24,270 nt of DNA from Fonticula-like sp. SCN 57-25 (lineage: Eukaryota; Nucleariida; Rotosphaerida): assembly GCA_001724245.1 (NCBI GenBank), contig MEDX01000063.1:1-24270 (forward strand), given 5' to 3'. Both the position numbers and the translations under genes were made by a program. Under the pieces are notes generated by a model. That model was not told the origin of the DNA, made no database searches, and saw only the letters and a list, made by a program, of their open reading frames with translations. This document shows, piece after piece, positions 1-11,277 of the stretch (position 1 is its first letter; every line of letters begins with the position of its first letter).

Positions 1-573
1 CGTGCCGCTCTCGTCGAACGCGACAGTGTTGACGCAGCCGTTGTGGCCGTCGAGCTTGCGCTCGAGGCGGAGGCGGTGCACAAAGGAGGGGTGCGCGTAC
101 AGATCGCGGCGGACGCGGAAGGGGAGGGGGGAGACACCTTCGCGCGAGGCGAGAACATTGTACACGTTGACCGCGCGGCGTTTCGAGGGGCGGTCGAAAG
201 AGGAGGCGTCGGGCGAGGAGGCGTCGGGGGGAGGCGAGCTAGAGGAAGCGTCGCTATCGTAAGAGTACAGGAGTGACTCGAGCGGATCCTCGCCAAACAT
301 GTCCTCATCGTCATCGTCGTCATCGTCGTCATCATCATGGTCGTGGTCGTCATCATGATCATGATCATCGTCGTCGTCATCATCATCCTCGTCTTCTTCG
401 TCTTGGTCTTCATGCTCGTCATCCCCGTGCCCTTCTTCTTCACGAAGTACCGCTTCGCCTACCAAGCGCTCTCCCGCCACCCCGCTGCTTACGTCACCCG
501 CACCGCCATCCGTCCCGGCCACTTCGCGCGGCGCGCCCGCCTCGCCTTCCACGTCCTCCCAAAAGTCAGCCAT
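1..573 (-). CDS. WD40 DCAF-like protein (WDTC1/DCAF6/DCAF8 type), N-terminal part
   Basis: The minus strand is open from the ATG at 573 to the left edge (191 codons, no intron seen), so only the N-terminus is present. The start of a WD40 repeat, RLERKLDGHNGCVNTV (residues ~168-183), matches the first repeat of WDTC1, DCAF6 and DCAF8, as does the preceding FVHRLRL stretch. In that family the propeller is a substrate receptor of the CUL4-DDB1 ubiquitin ligase. The role here is inferred from family only. Residues ~51-91 are an almost pure Asp tract with some His and Glu, encoded by GAC/GAT repeats. A Ser/Pro/Asp linker follows. An in-frame ATG at 591 could add six residues. The gene diverges from the carbonic anhydrase gene 289 bases away. 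The family is fairly sure; the exact orthologue is not. Confidence 0.75.
   Translation of the reverse strand, partial: MADFWEDVEGEAGAPREVAGTDGGAGDVSSGVAGERLVGEAVLREEEGHGDDEHEDQDEEDEDDDDDDDDHDHDDDHDHDDDDDDDDDDEDMFGEDPLESLLYSYDSDASSSSPPPDASSPDASSFDRPSKRRAVNVYNVLASREGVSPLPFRVRRDLYAHPSFVHRLRLERKLDGHNGCVNTVAFDESGT
301..423 (-). repeat. GAY (Asp-codon) trinucleotide repeat inside the DCAF-like gene
   Basis: About 120 bases read as GAC, GAT and some CAT codons on the minus strand (seen as ATC/GTC triplets on the plus strand). They encode the Asp/His/Glu-rich tract at residues ~51-91 of the WD40 protein. The mixture of synonymous codons suggests selection for acidity as well as simple slippage. Confidence 0.8.
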
Positions 574-862
574 CGCGCGCCTGCTTGTCATCCCACGCCG
601 CTCAGTTTCCCCGGCGTCGTCCGAAATGCCGCGTCGCTCGATTCCCGACCCGCAGACAACACCACTTTGCTGACTGCGCAAATTGGATCGCGATCCAGAT
701 CGCCGCACTGTCAGCTGAAGGTGGGTGGGCCAAGCGCCCCCCCCTGCGCCAGGTTTTATTCGCCGAAGATCGTGGTCTTAGCCCGTCTTTCCCCCATCAC
801 CCCACCCACACTTCCTCCTCCTGGCGTACCCGGGCGTGCCGTCGGGACTAGGCGAGCGTCGT

Positions 863-1878
863 ATGAGTAAGCATCATGAGGATCACAACATTTCGGTGAC
901 GGACCTTGGCGATATCGTGTCGTCTGGCTCGCGCCAGTTTGTGGCGCACCATCGCTCGCATGAATCCAGCGAGTCATCGCCGACCGGCGCGGTAAACGCG
1001 GCCGGTGCGGCCTCCTCGCCCTCGCTGTCGCTGGACAACAAGGGGCTCAAGTCGCTCACGGCAGCGTCATCGGCCTCGCCCAGCATGCTCGGCCACCGCC
1101 CGCTCGACCCGTCGAGCACCTTTGAGCGCCAAAAGCCCAACACTGTGACCGGCATCTGCACTGATGAGCCGGACGGCGAGCGCGACCACCTCAGCGCCGA
1201 TCTCACCGAGATCTTTGCGTACAACGAGCGCTGGGCGGCTTCCATGAAGCAGCAGAACGCCATGTTTTTCAAGCAGCTCGCCGCGCAGCAGGCGCCCAAG
1301 TTTCTGTGGATCGGCTGCTCGGACAGCCGCGTCCCCGTACGCGCCTTTATTTCTCTTTCATTTCTTGCTCACATCTCATGGCTTGATAGGCGAACCAGCT
1401 GATGGGCCTTGCGCCCGGCGAGGTTTTCGTGCATCGCAATGTCGCGAATGTCGTGAACCACACCGACCTCAACTGCCTGTCTGTGCTGCAGTACGCCGTC
1501 GAGGTGCTCAAGGTGGAGCACATCATTGTTTGCGGCCACTACGGCTGCGGTGGCGTGCGCGCTGCGACGCGTAACGAGAAGCTCGGCCTCATCGACAACT
1601 GGATTCGCAGCATCAAGGACGTCTACCACGCCAACATCGAGGAGCTGAGCCACTTTAAGGACGCTGACCACATCGTCGACCGCGTCTGCGAGCTCAACGT
1701 GCGCGAGCAGGTCGGCAACGTGTGCCAGACGAGCATCGTGCAGGACGCGTGGGACCGGGGCCAGACGCTCGCCGTCCACGGGTGGATGTACGACATTCGG
1801 GACGGCCTGCTCCGCGAGCAGCACCTCTGCGTCACGGGCAAGCAGCAGCTCCACCGGGTCTACCGCTTCGAGTCCTAG
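863..1878 (+). CDS. beta-class carbonic anhydrase
   Basis: Exons 863-1336 and 1390-1878; the intron is 1337-1389 (53 bases, GTACGC...TAG). The protein is 320 aa. Carbonic anhydrase interconverts CO2 and bicarbonate using zinc. The beta-class signature is complete: CSDSRVP gives Cys152 and the Asp154/Arg156 dyad, and GHYGCGG gives His208 and Cys211 as the other zinc ligands. The end HGWMYDIRDG is typical of the class. The intron removes a stop-containing stretch and joins CSDSRVP directly to ANQLMGL, which fixes the junction. The first ~110 residues are a Ser/Ala-rich, probably disordered extension with no obvious mitochondrial signal. The in-frame GTG at 836 is not credible in a eukaryote, so I start at the first ATG. 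Confidence 0.93.
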
Positions 1879-2131
1879 GCTCTTTATCCTTTGAAACACG
1901 ATTATATAGTCGATTCGTGCTTGTCATTCGCCCCAATTCCATATCATCATCCTTGTCATTGCTAGTGTATCCCCCCGCTCCATGTTTATCGAGTATAAAT
2001 ATGAACGATACTGTGTATTGGTACTCTTAATGGAACCCCTTTTATATGTTATTTCCCTTTTCCCATTGGTCCAATTGCGATTTCGTCATCCAAAGTAAAA
2101 GTGTATTGGTACAAGGGCGACTATAGAGTGT
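1879..2131. other. convergent 3' intergenic region with a repeated 12-mer
   Basis: AT-rich spacer between the tail-to-tail carbonic anhydrase and JmjC genes. It holds two exact copies of GTGTATTGGTAC (2013-2024 and 2101-2112) and no AATAAA on either strand that I can see. No reading frame here resembles a protein. Confidence 0.7.
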
Positions 2132-3679
2132 CTAAAGAGCGGTCCAGCAGCTGCTGTCGAGGAAGCGCAGCAGCGCCGGCATCTGCGCGGGGGTCGCGCC
2201 GGCGAACCCAAAGAGCGCGTCGATGTAGTTGTACAGGATGAGCGTGCGGATGTCGACCGACTTGATGTCGGCAAACACGGCCGCGGCCTCGACGGCGAGC
2301 AGATTCATTGCGTCGTTGAGGTCCTCCACGGTCGTGGTGTCCTGGTCGAGCATGCACGCGTCGGTCGGCGTCGGAAACTCGCTTTCGGCGGCGAGCGGCG
2401 GCTGCGCAGCCCAGTACTCGTAGCGCGCGCGCAGGACGAGGTCGCCCGCGGGCCACTCGACGGCGGCCTTTGATTGGCCGTCCTTGAGCTCGCGCGCGAT
2501 GCGCTGAAAGAGCGTCGCCAGGACGCGCACCTTGAGCTGCGCCGGCCACTTTCTGTCGAGCGGGACGGCGAGCTTTTCGAGGCGCGCGGCGCTCTCCTGC
2601 ACCTCGGAGCGCGTGATCAGCGACACAGAGGCGACCATGACGTTGCCCGTGCGCAGCGAGACAACGTGGTGGAGCCAGTAGGGCGGGATGAGGAGCATGT
2701 CATTGGGGCCGAGGTCGACGTACGTCATGTGCTCCTCGCGCGCCGCGATGAAGGCGGCGGCGCCGGGGGCCGACGGGTCGACGGGCATCATCTCGTCGTC
2801 AAGCTCGAGCTGCGAGTGGCCGTCGGCGGGGGGGTTAAAGGGGAAGATCTGGGCCGCGGGGAGGGCCGACGGCGGGAGAAGGAAGAAGCGCTTGAAGCCG
2901 CGGAGCTGCACGTACACATTGTACGACGCGTCATAGTGCAGCGAGGAAATGATGCCTTCGCGGCCGAGCCACACTTGAACGCCGGGCTCGCCCATTTTCT
3001 CGCGCGCGGCGTAGGGGCGGACGGGGTACAGGTTCTGCTTCATCCAAAGAGGGAGGTTGCCGAGCGACTGGCGCGCGATCAGGTACACGTAGTCGGCCTC
3101 GGCGGAATCGTTGGCGGCGGCCTTGACAAAGGAGCGGCCGCTCATGTGGACGACATCGTGGCGGGGGATGCGCTCGTCGCCATCGCGCGGATCCATGTCG
3201 AGCTTGCGCGCCTTGGGGCTGTAATAGATGAAGCGAGGCGACTTGCTCACAAAGATGTTGCTAATGTCGCGCTCGCCAATGAGCCCCTCGTAGAGCTGAG
3301 GGGTAAACGCCCAGGTCTGGCCAGCATTCCAGCCAAAAAAGACGGGCGAGTGCTCAAGCTTGTACGGGAGATGCTGCTTGGCAAGGTACGGAATAGGGCT
3401 CTTATCGGGCGTCTGCTTCTGAATGTCCTCCCACTCAATCACATCGACGGCCTTCCACTTGCTCGGGGCGGCCGGCAACTCGGGCAGGTACTTTGGCGGA
3501 TACTCGGGCTCCTCTACCGGCTCGACGGGCGCGTTCGGAGCGAAAAAGACAAAGGCAAGGCCAATCAGGACAGCCAACAGGGCCGCATACAGCGCGTTCC
3601 GGACATTGAAGAAGGAGGAGCCGCCCGATGTCGGCCGGGGCGCCGATGGCGCGCCTCCAGTCCGCTTTCGCCCTGACAT
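2132..3679 (-). CDS. membrane-anchored JmjC-domain (cupin_8 type) protein
   Basis: Intronless ORF of 515 aa starting MSGRKRTGG. A basic, Ser/Pro-rich N-terminus is followed by one hydrophobic segment at residues ~29-47, then a Pro/Glu-rich linker. This looks like a signal anchor that would place the body in the ER or Golgi lumen (type II topology), which is inference. The JmjC core carries the Fe(II) triad: HYD (His248, Asp250) in SSLHYDASYNVYVQL, and a distal His in PPYWLHHVV (His337 or His338). The LRGFKRFFLLPP stretch is typical of the cupin_8/HSPBAP1/FIH-like group of 2-oxoglutarate oxygenases. The substrate is unknown. A C-terminal ~130-residue helical region has no domain I recognise. 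The gene faces EF1A head to head, 256 bases apart. Confidence 0.85.
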   Translation of the reverse strand: MSGRKRTGGAPSAPRPTSGGSSFFNVRNALYAALLAVLIGLAFVFFAPNAPVEPVEEPEYPPKYLPELPAAPSKWKAVDVIEWEDIQKQTPDKSPIPYLAKQHLPYKLEHSPVFFGWNAGQTWAFTPQLYEGLIGERDISNIFVSKSPRFIYYSPKARKLDMDPRDGDERIPRHDVVHMSGRSFVKAAANDSAEADYVYLIARQSLGNLPLWMKQNLYPVRPYAAREKMGEPGVQVWLGREGIISSLHYDASYNVYVQLRGFKRFFLLPPSALPAAQIFPFNPPADGHSQLELDDEMMPVDPSAPGAAAFIAAREEHMTYVDLGPNDMLLIPPYWLHHVVSLRTGNVMVASVSLITRSEVQESAARLEKLAVPLDRKWPAQLKVRVLATLFQRIARELKDGQSKAAVEWPAGDLVLRARYEYWAAQPPLAAESEFPTPTDACMLDQDTTTVEDLNDAMNLLAVEAAAVFADIKSVDIRTLILYNYIDALFGFAGATPAQMPALLRFLDSSCWTAL

Positions 3680-3807
3680 TTCCCACAGAGGAAAACTGCA
3701 AACTGCAAACTGACTGCACGATCAAGGTTGCGTCATATCCTGCAATATCCGACCGTTACAAAAGGGACCTTGTGGAATTAATCGCGTCCCCTCTGAAACA
3801 AACATAG

Positions 3808-3813
3808 CACGTG
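3808..3813. promoter_or_regulatory. CACGTG E-box, JmjC/EF1A divergent promoter
   Basis: Palindromic CACGTG about 50 bases upstream of the EF1A TATA box, in the 256-base region shared with the JmjC gene. It is the core site for bHLH factors, and similar boxes lie upstream of four other genes in this window. Confidence 0.4.
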
Positions 3814-3861
3814 GGCTTCCAGAAGGACCCGTCGCGATTGTTCAATTTGCAATATTCGAGG

Positions 3862-5662
<1,801 letters not shown>

Positions 5663-5816
5663 GCGATTCCTTCTTTGTAGCTTCGCATAATACACCTGTC
5701 TTTAGCCTCTATTTCTTGCCATGTCCACACTTGATCAAAATGATGCACAGATGAACACTTGTCCACCAGAGATGAACTTTGCCAAGCAGCTGCAAGCGCT
5801 GCCCCTCCAGTAGAAT

Positions 5817-5822
5817 CACGTG
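5817..5822. promoter_or_regulatory. CACGTG E-box at the ENGase start
   Basis: TCACGTGA ends one base before the chosen ENGase ATG at 5825. The spacer from the EF1A stop is only 162 bases, so this box is part of a very compact promoter or 5' UTR. Confidence 0.35.
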
Positions 5823-5824
5823 AC

Positions 5825-7714
5825 ATGAGGGTGGTGGCGCCCCTGGCCGGCATTGAGGATGTGCTGCGCTGGCAGCCGGGTGCGAGCGGCGATCACACGG
5901 TGAGCCGCACGCCGCTTGCTGTGCGTGCTTTTTCAATACACCCAAAGATGCTTGTTTGCCATGACATGAAGGGCGGGTACCTTGAGGACGCCCTTGTGGA
6001 CGGGGTTTGGGCGGAGAGTGATTCGAATGCCGATGCCGATGGCGCGCTGGCGTCGAATGCGCCGTACCGCTTGCGCCACTTTGCGCTCGCAGACTATTTT
6101 GTGTACTTTAGCCACGCGCGTGTTTCTATCCCTCCGCCCGGCTGGACGGATGCGTGCCATGTGAATGGCGTGATGTGCCTCGGCACGCTTCTGACCGAGT
6201 GGGACGAAGGCGCTGTTGATCTCGCCCGCCTTCTCGCCTCATCGTCTCAGGTGGCCGATCAGCTTGCGCGCATTGCGTGTCACCTTGGCTTTGACGGCTG
6301 GCTGGTGAACATTGAGAACGCCCTTCCCGATGCGGCCGCGGCGGCATCTGTAGCTGCGTTTGTGGGCAATCTTCGGCGGTCCCTTGTTCGCCTGGTGCCG
6401 CACGGCCGCGTCGTGTGGTACGACAGCGTGGTGAGCGACGGCGCGCTAAAATGGCAGAATCACCTCAATGAGCACAACGAACAATTCTTTCACGAGTGCG
6501 ATCTGTTCTTCACAAACTATTCCTGGAAGGCGGACGAGCCGGCCATCTCTACCCGTGCGTTTGGCACTGTGAAAAGGTGTGACTAATATCTTTTCCTTCA
6601 TCCCCATACACAGAGAATGCGGGCTCTCGCCACAAGGACATCCTGACCGGCATTGACGTATGGGGCCGCAACACCCTTTTTGGCGGGAACGAAAGCGGCC
6701 TTGGTGTCGCCCACTGCTTCTCGGCCGGCACCGGCGTCGCCCTCTTTGCGCCCGCGTGGACGCACGAGGTCGGCGGCCCTGTCGGCTTTGAGCAGCGCGA
6801 CGACGACCTCTGGACAGCTGGAAAGGACAGCATTGCCGCCCACGTGGTTGCGCGGCCGCACTCGCTCGGTGCCGGCGGCGCGTTCGGAACGACGTTTGGC
6901 GACGGGTTTGGTTTGCAGTTTGCATGTGCTTTGGGGAGTGGCGGCGCGTGGTTTAGCCTTTCGCTGACGTCGCCGTCGGCGCTGCCGGGCGCATGTGTCG
7001 AGCACTGCAACGACGCTTTTTTTGGCGGCGCGTGCGTCGCATCGATCGGCAAGCCGTTCCTTGCAGTGTCAGTCGAGCCAACGAGGTCGTCACTGCGCTT
7101 TTCTGTTGCGCTGAGCGGCGCGTCTTTATCTTTATCTTCTTCCGACGCTTCTTTTGACTTTACTTCTCTTTTTGGCGCGCACGGGTGGCGCACGGCGAAC
7201 GTGTCGGCGCGGCCAACCGGCGTCGCTGATTGGACGGCGGTGTCGGGCGAGCTTGTTCGCGAGCCCGGCTGCACCGATGACGTCATACTGCTGAGGGCCG
7301 CCAGCGGGGCGCGCGTCGGCGGCGCGGCGCTGTGGGACGAGGCCACGTGGGAGCTGCGCAGCGACGATGGCGTGACGTGCGCGGCAAAGGACGGTCGGGC
7401 AATGCTGTCGGGCGTCGCGGCAGAGCGCGTCGGTGACCACGTGGTGGTGTCCTTTGTGCACGAGGTGCGCCTAGTGCATGCTCTTTTGGTTGCTGACCAG
7501 TTTGCAGTTTGCGTCGCATGGGGGGATTGTGGTGTTTGGTTGGCGCCAGGAGGGTCGGTTTATCGTCGCGGGGGCGGCGCGGCAGCACAGCGCGTGGCTC
7601 GCTGGCGTGCCGCGGGGCGTGCGCGAGATAGAGTGCGTCGCGACGGTGCTGAACGGGTGTTTGGTCGACGGCGCGGGGCCGATCGTCATGCCGATCACCG
7701 GCGGGTCAACGTGA
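5825..7714 (+). CDS. ENGase: cytosolic endo-beta-N-acetylglucosaminidase (GH85)
   Basis: Exons 5825-6554, 6614-7464 and 7508-7714; introns of 59 bases (GTGCGT...CAG) and 43 bases (GTGCGC...CAG). The protein is 595 aa. It cleaves the chitobiose core of free N-glycans and glycoproteins released from the ER. Conserved blocks in order: LVCHDMKGGYLED (~43-55), FVYFSHARVSIPPPGW (~92-107), and the catalytic GFDGWLVNIEN with Asn162 and Glu164. VVWYDSVV and the FFTNYSW region follow, then GIDVWGRN and LFAPAWTHE in exon 2. The C-terminal ~300 residues look like beta-rich accessory domains. There is no signal peptide, fitting cytosolic location. The third exon was placed by a frame change; both intron joins preserve frame. 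The upstream in-frame TTG at 5759 was rejected as a start. Confidence 0.92.
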
Positions 7715-7816
7715 TCAGGTGTACAATAACGGATTCATATCATTATTAAAGATTGCATGGTCAAATACATATCAAATAAGCGTATGGGAAAGCACAGCAA
7801 AACAAAAACGAAACTG
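7715..7816. other. short convergent spacer ENGase/PRL phosphatase
   Basis: AT-rich 102-base spacer between two converging genes. It must hold both 3' ends. There is no canonical AATAAA, only an AATAAG-like variant on the plus strand. Confidence 0.6.
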
Positions 7817-8623
7817 TTACTGAATAGTACATTTGGACCCTTTTGACGTGGCAAACTTTTCCAAAAAGGCGATCTGCTTGCCGTTGAGGGCGCCCTTTCG
7901 CTGGCTGCGGATCAGCTCGACGGCGTCAAAGGGATCGAGGCCTTGCTCCACGAGCGCCGCCGCGACGAGCACCGGCGCGCGGCCCAGCCCAGCAACGCAG
8001 TGCACTGCTATCGTGGCGTTCGGCGCGGTCTCGGAGCTCGCGCCAACGCCATCGAACCGCTTGCGGCAGAGCGCAAAGAACGCCTGAAGGATGGCCTGCG
8101 GTGGCGGATCGCCGTCCGGAAACACCATTTCCTAAATGGTAGTTAAGCACGAGCAAGGGCATTGAAAACGCGTTCACATATCAAATAGAGAGGCAGGGAA
8201 AGAGTTCCGCCCTGTACGGTCTACAGAGATCGACAATAGCACACTCACAAGGGGCACAACCAACATGATTAAGTTGATGACGTACGTGGACCATGATGCC
8301 CTGCGACTCTAGCCGCTCCTTTTCGTACGTCGGGTTGCAGAGGCGCACAACGTCCGTCACAGAGTACTTTTGAAATTCCTATTGAAAGCATGCAGCAGCG
8401 ATCGGTCAGCGATGGTGCCTGACGGGCGCATGGGCATGGCATCGGCGAGGGCGCGCACCTTGAGGTACATGTGAAGGCTGGCGTCGCTCGGCGCGTCCAT
8501 GATAAGAAAGCGCATGTTCTTGTGCTCGATGAACGCCGGCGGGTTGGCGAGGCCCACCTCGCGGTGGAACGATCCGAGGCTGTTGCCCGAGCGCCGCACA
8601 GACGCAAACGACACGTTGCTCAT
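7817..8623 (-). CDS. PRL-type (PTP4A) dual-specificity phosphatase, prenylated
   Basis: Exons on the minus strand: 8623-8459, 8378-8286 and 8131-7817. The introns are 80 bases (GTGCGC...TAG) and 154 bases (GTACGT...TAG). The protein is 190 aa, against 173 in human PRL-1. The phosphate loop HCVAGLGRA (Cys131, Arg137) has Ala after the Arg, the diagnostic PRL feature, and FPDGDPPP supplies the general acid near Asp92. It ends in CTIQ, a CaaX box for prenylation. The family acts at membranes and binds CNNM magnesium transporters; that role here is inferred. The N-terminus has a ~30-residue extension before NMRFLIMDAPSDA. Each exon join is in frame and restores family sequence. The start is the only ATG before the conserved core. 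It diverges from CPT2. Confidence 0.93.
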
Positions 8624-8909
8624 CGCAATAATAAAGAAATATAAGAGCGCAAGAAAGGAAAAAAGCTACAGAGGAAACGCGGCGATTACGCGTTTCCGGC
8701 ACACTACCCTCTTTGCCTGCGACAGTTGAACGGGGCACAGGCACGCGCAGATCTCAGGACATTCGCTGCAGTCAAAGAACCACCAACGATTTCTCGACGA
8801 TTCCCTGAAGAACTGAAGCGAAGTGCGAAAAATCGCATGCGTTTTATATTACTTGAGGGGCATCCACAACAAACCTATTTTCACGCTTGGCGCTCCAGTA
8901 AAGCAAAGC
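8624..8909. promoter_or_regulatory. divergent promoter region PRL phosphatase / CPT2
   Basis: 286 bases between two divergent ATGs. It contains the GGAAACGCG inverted repeat (8673-8697) and a smaller TGCGA/TCGCA inverted repeat (8824-8837). TTTTATATT at about 8842-8850 is a possible TATA element 60-70 bases before the CPT2 ATG. No protein-like frame is present. Confidence 0.55.
8673..8697. repeat. 9-bp perfect inverted repeat with an ACGCGT core
   Basis: GGAAACGCG (8673-8681) and CGCGTTTCC (8689-8697) are exact reverse complements separated by 7 bases. The right arm with its flank reads ACGCGT, the MluI cell-cycle box bound by MBF in yeasts. The arrangement suits a dimeric DNA-binding factor serving both divergent genes, or a short hairpin. 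Confidence 0.55.
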
Positions 8910-11238
8910 ATGTCGTCTGCTGCCCTTCACCGCGCGAGCGGCGCGCAGCGCGCGGCCCTCCAGCGCGTCGTGTCCCGCGGCACCGCTGCCTATGCGTCGT
9001 CGTACGCCTATTTAATTGATCCTATTTTCTTTTATATCTTACCTTTCTGTGCTCCAGTACCAAGTACCTTGAGCCCGTGTCTCCGATCAACACGTACAAG
9101 TACCAGGCGTCGCTCCCTCGCCTCCCGATCCCCGAGCTCGACTCGTCGCTCAACAAGTACCTCTTGTCCGTGAAGCCGCTCCTGAACGCGTCCGACTATG
9201 CGACGACTTCCGGTTCGCCCCCGATCTTTCTTTTTCCTTTGCTCATGCCGAGGTAGGCCTCGTTGATGCCTTCCGCAAGAACGAGGGCCCCGAGCTCCAG
9301 AAGGAGCTTGTCGCGCACGACAACGCCAACAAGCACACGAGCTTCATCTCTGGTACGCGCTCTCCCACCCGCGTGGCCTTGCTGACCTTTTTTGTATAGA
9401 GCCGTGGTACAACATGTACCTTTCGGATCGCGCTCCGCTCCCGATCAACTACAACCCGCAGATCACGATGACGCCCGACTCTCGCCCCGAGAAAAACGTG
9501 CAGGCCGCGCGCGGCGCTGCGCTCATTTCGTCGGCGCTGCGCTTCTACCGCTCGCTGCACGACGAGGTGCTCGCGCCCGACGTGTTCCACACCAAGCCCG
9601 AGATCACCAAGTCGGCGTGGTTCAACAACCTGATGCGCCTCGTGCCGTCGTCGCTCGCGTACTACCCGGCGTACATGGCCGGCGGCTACGCCCTCGACAT
9701 GAGCCAGTACAAGAGGCTCTTTGCGTCGACGCGCATCCCCGTCGCCAAGAAGGACATTCTCGAGAGCTTTGAGTCGTCCCACATCATCGTCATGCGGTAC
9801 GTAGTGGTTTGGATATGAATGTAATCTTGTGCTAATTATGTCGTTTTGTGTCATTTTTGTGTCGTTTTTGTGTTGTTTTGTGTCTTTTTCTGTGCTTTTT
9901 GTGCCGCTTTACATCACTTTTTGTCACTTTCCCTCCATTTTCCCTCCATTTTCCGTTCTAACGCCTCGCAGCAACAACAACTTTTACAAGGTTGAGCTCA
10001 AGGGCGCCGACGGCGCCTGGATCGACGAGGCCAGCATCTCTTCGCAGCTCCAGGAGATCGTCTCCCGCAACGACCCCCCCGCGCAGCACGCCATCGGCCT
10101 CTTCACCACCGAGAACCGCGACAAGTGGGCCGCCGCTCGCCCCGGCCTTCTCGTACGATATATTTTATATTGCTTGTCTTTTTTAACAGCCTTTTTGCCG
10201 CAGTCTGGCAATGAAGTGAGCCTCCGCGCCGTCGACTCTGCCCTGTTCATCATGTCGCTCGACAGCTCCGCCGGCAAGTCGCTCGAGGCCACCTCGCGCC
10301 AGTTCCTCTTTGGCGACGGCCGCAACCGCTGGTTCGACAAGAGCTTCTCGCTTGTCGTCGACGCCGCCGGCAAGACCGCGATCAACTTTGAGCACTCTTG
10401 GGGCGACGGTGTCGCCATTGTGCGCTTCATGGACGAAGTCTTCAACGACATGAAGCGCTCGCCCGTCGTCGCCGCCGCTGCTGCCTCGTCCGGCCCGCGC
10501 CCCGAGCTTCTTTCGTGGAAGGTGAATGCCGCGACTGCCTCTGCGCTGCAGGCGGCCGCCGAGCGCTTTGACGCCGACACTGCCGCCATGGACCTTCAGG
10601 TGACGACCACCGACGTGATGAGCCGCCGCGGCATCAAGGCCGCCAAGCTGAGCCCCGACGGCTTCATGCAGATGTCGTTCCAGCTCGCTCACTACCTGCT
10701 CAAGGGCAGCACTGCGACGACGTACGAGTCGGCGAGCACTGCTGGCTTCAAGCACGGCCGCACCGAGTGCATCCGCTCTGCCACGATTGAGAGCGCCGCC
10801 TTCACCGAGGTGTTTGCGTCAAAGACGTCGTCGCGTGCGGAGCGCGAGGCGGCGCTGCGCAAGGCCATCTCGCGCCACTCGGCCATCACCGCCGACGCCA
10901 TGACGGGCAAGGGCTTTGACCGCCACCTGTTTGGCCTCAGGTTCACGGCGCAGCGGCTCGGCAAGCCCGTCCCGGCAGTGTTCCAGGACAAGGCGTACCA
11001 GGTGATCAACCACAATGTGCTGTCGACCAGCACGCTCGGCTCGCCCGCGATTGAGCTCGGCGGCTTTGGGCCGGTTGTGAGGGACGGCTGGGGCATCGGG
11101 TACGGCATGGACGAGAACCACTTTAGGTTCAACATTACGAGCTACATGGGCGCGGCAGAGTACTCGGAGGCGCTCGTCAAGGCGCTCACGCTCATGAGGG
11201 ACTCGATCTTTGAGGCGCCGGGGGAGAAGAGCAAGTAA
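8910..11238 (+). CDS. CPT2: mitochondrial carnitine O-palmitoyltransferase 2
   Basis: Six exons: 8910-9001, 9058-9212, 9257-9352, 9400-9796, 9972-10152 and 10204-11238. The introns are 56, 44, 47, 175 and 51 bases. The protein is 651 aa (human 658). It converts acylcarnitine to acyl-CoA at the inner mitochondrial membrane for beta-oxidation. The N-terminus MSSAALHRASGAQRAALQRV is Arg/Ser/Ala-rich without acids, a typical matrix signal. LPRLPIPELDSSLNKYL opens the carnitine acyltransferase domain. FEHSWGDGV supplies the catalytic His371, and HNVLSTSTL with the FKHGRTE motif marks the active site. Full-length similarity runs through GQ/GKGFDRHLF-type segments to the end. All donors are GTACGN except intron 2 (GTTCGC). 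It matches CPT2 better than carnitine acetyltransferase. Confidence 0.95.
9839..9910 (+). repeat. imperfect T/G-rich tandem repeat in CPT2 intron 4
   Basis: About six or seven units of 10-11 bases with the theme TGTCGTTTTTG (variants TGTCATTTTTG, TGTTGTTTTG, TGTCTTTTTC). They fill the first half of the 175-base intron. A direct repeat of CCCTCCATTTTC follows before the branch site CTAAC. Confidence 0.7.
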
Positions 11239-11271
11239 AGAGTGGCAGTGATAAAGTATTACCATGAGATT

Positions 11272-11277
11272 CAATAA
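11272..11277 (+). terminator. poly(A) signal of CPT2
   Basis: AATAAA 34 bases after the CPT2 stop codon, in an A-rich context. Confidence 0.6.

Noticed and set aside
836-862. GTG start for carbonic anhydrase at 836
   Set aside because: Non-ATG starts are rare in eukaryotic nuclear genes, and an ATG follows nine codons later.
2474-3676. 400-codon open frame on the plus strand opposite the JmjC gene
   Set aside because: The JmjC frame has clear motifs; the antisense frame is Arg/Val/His-rich low-complexity and follows from GC bias.
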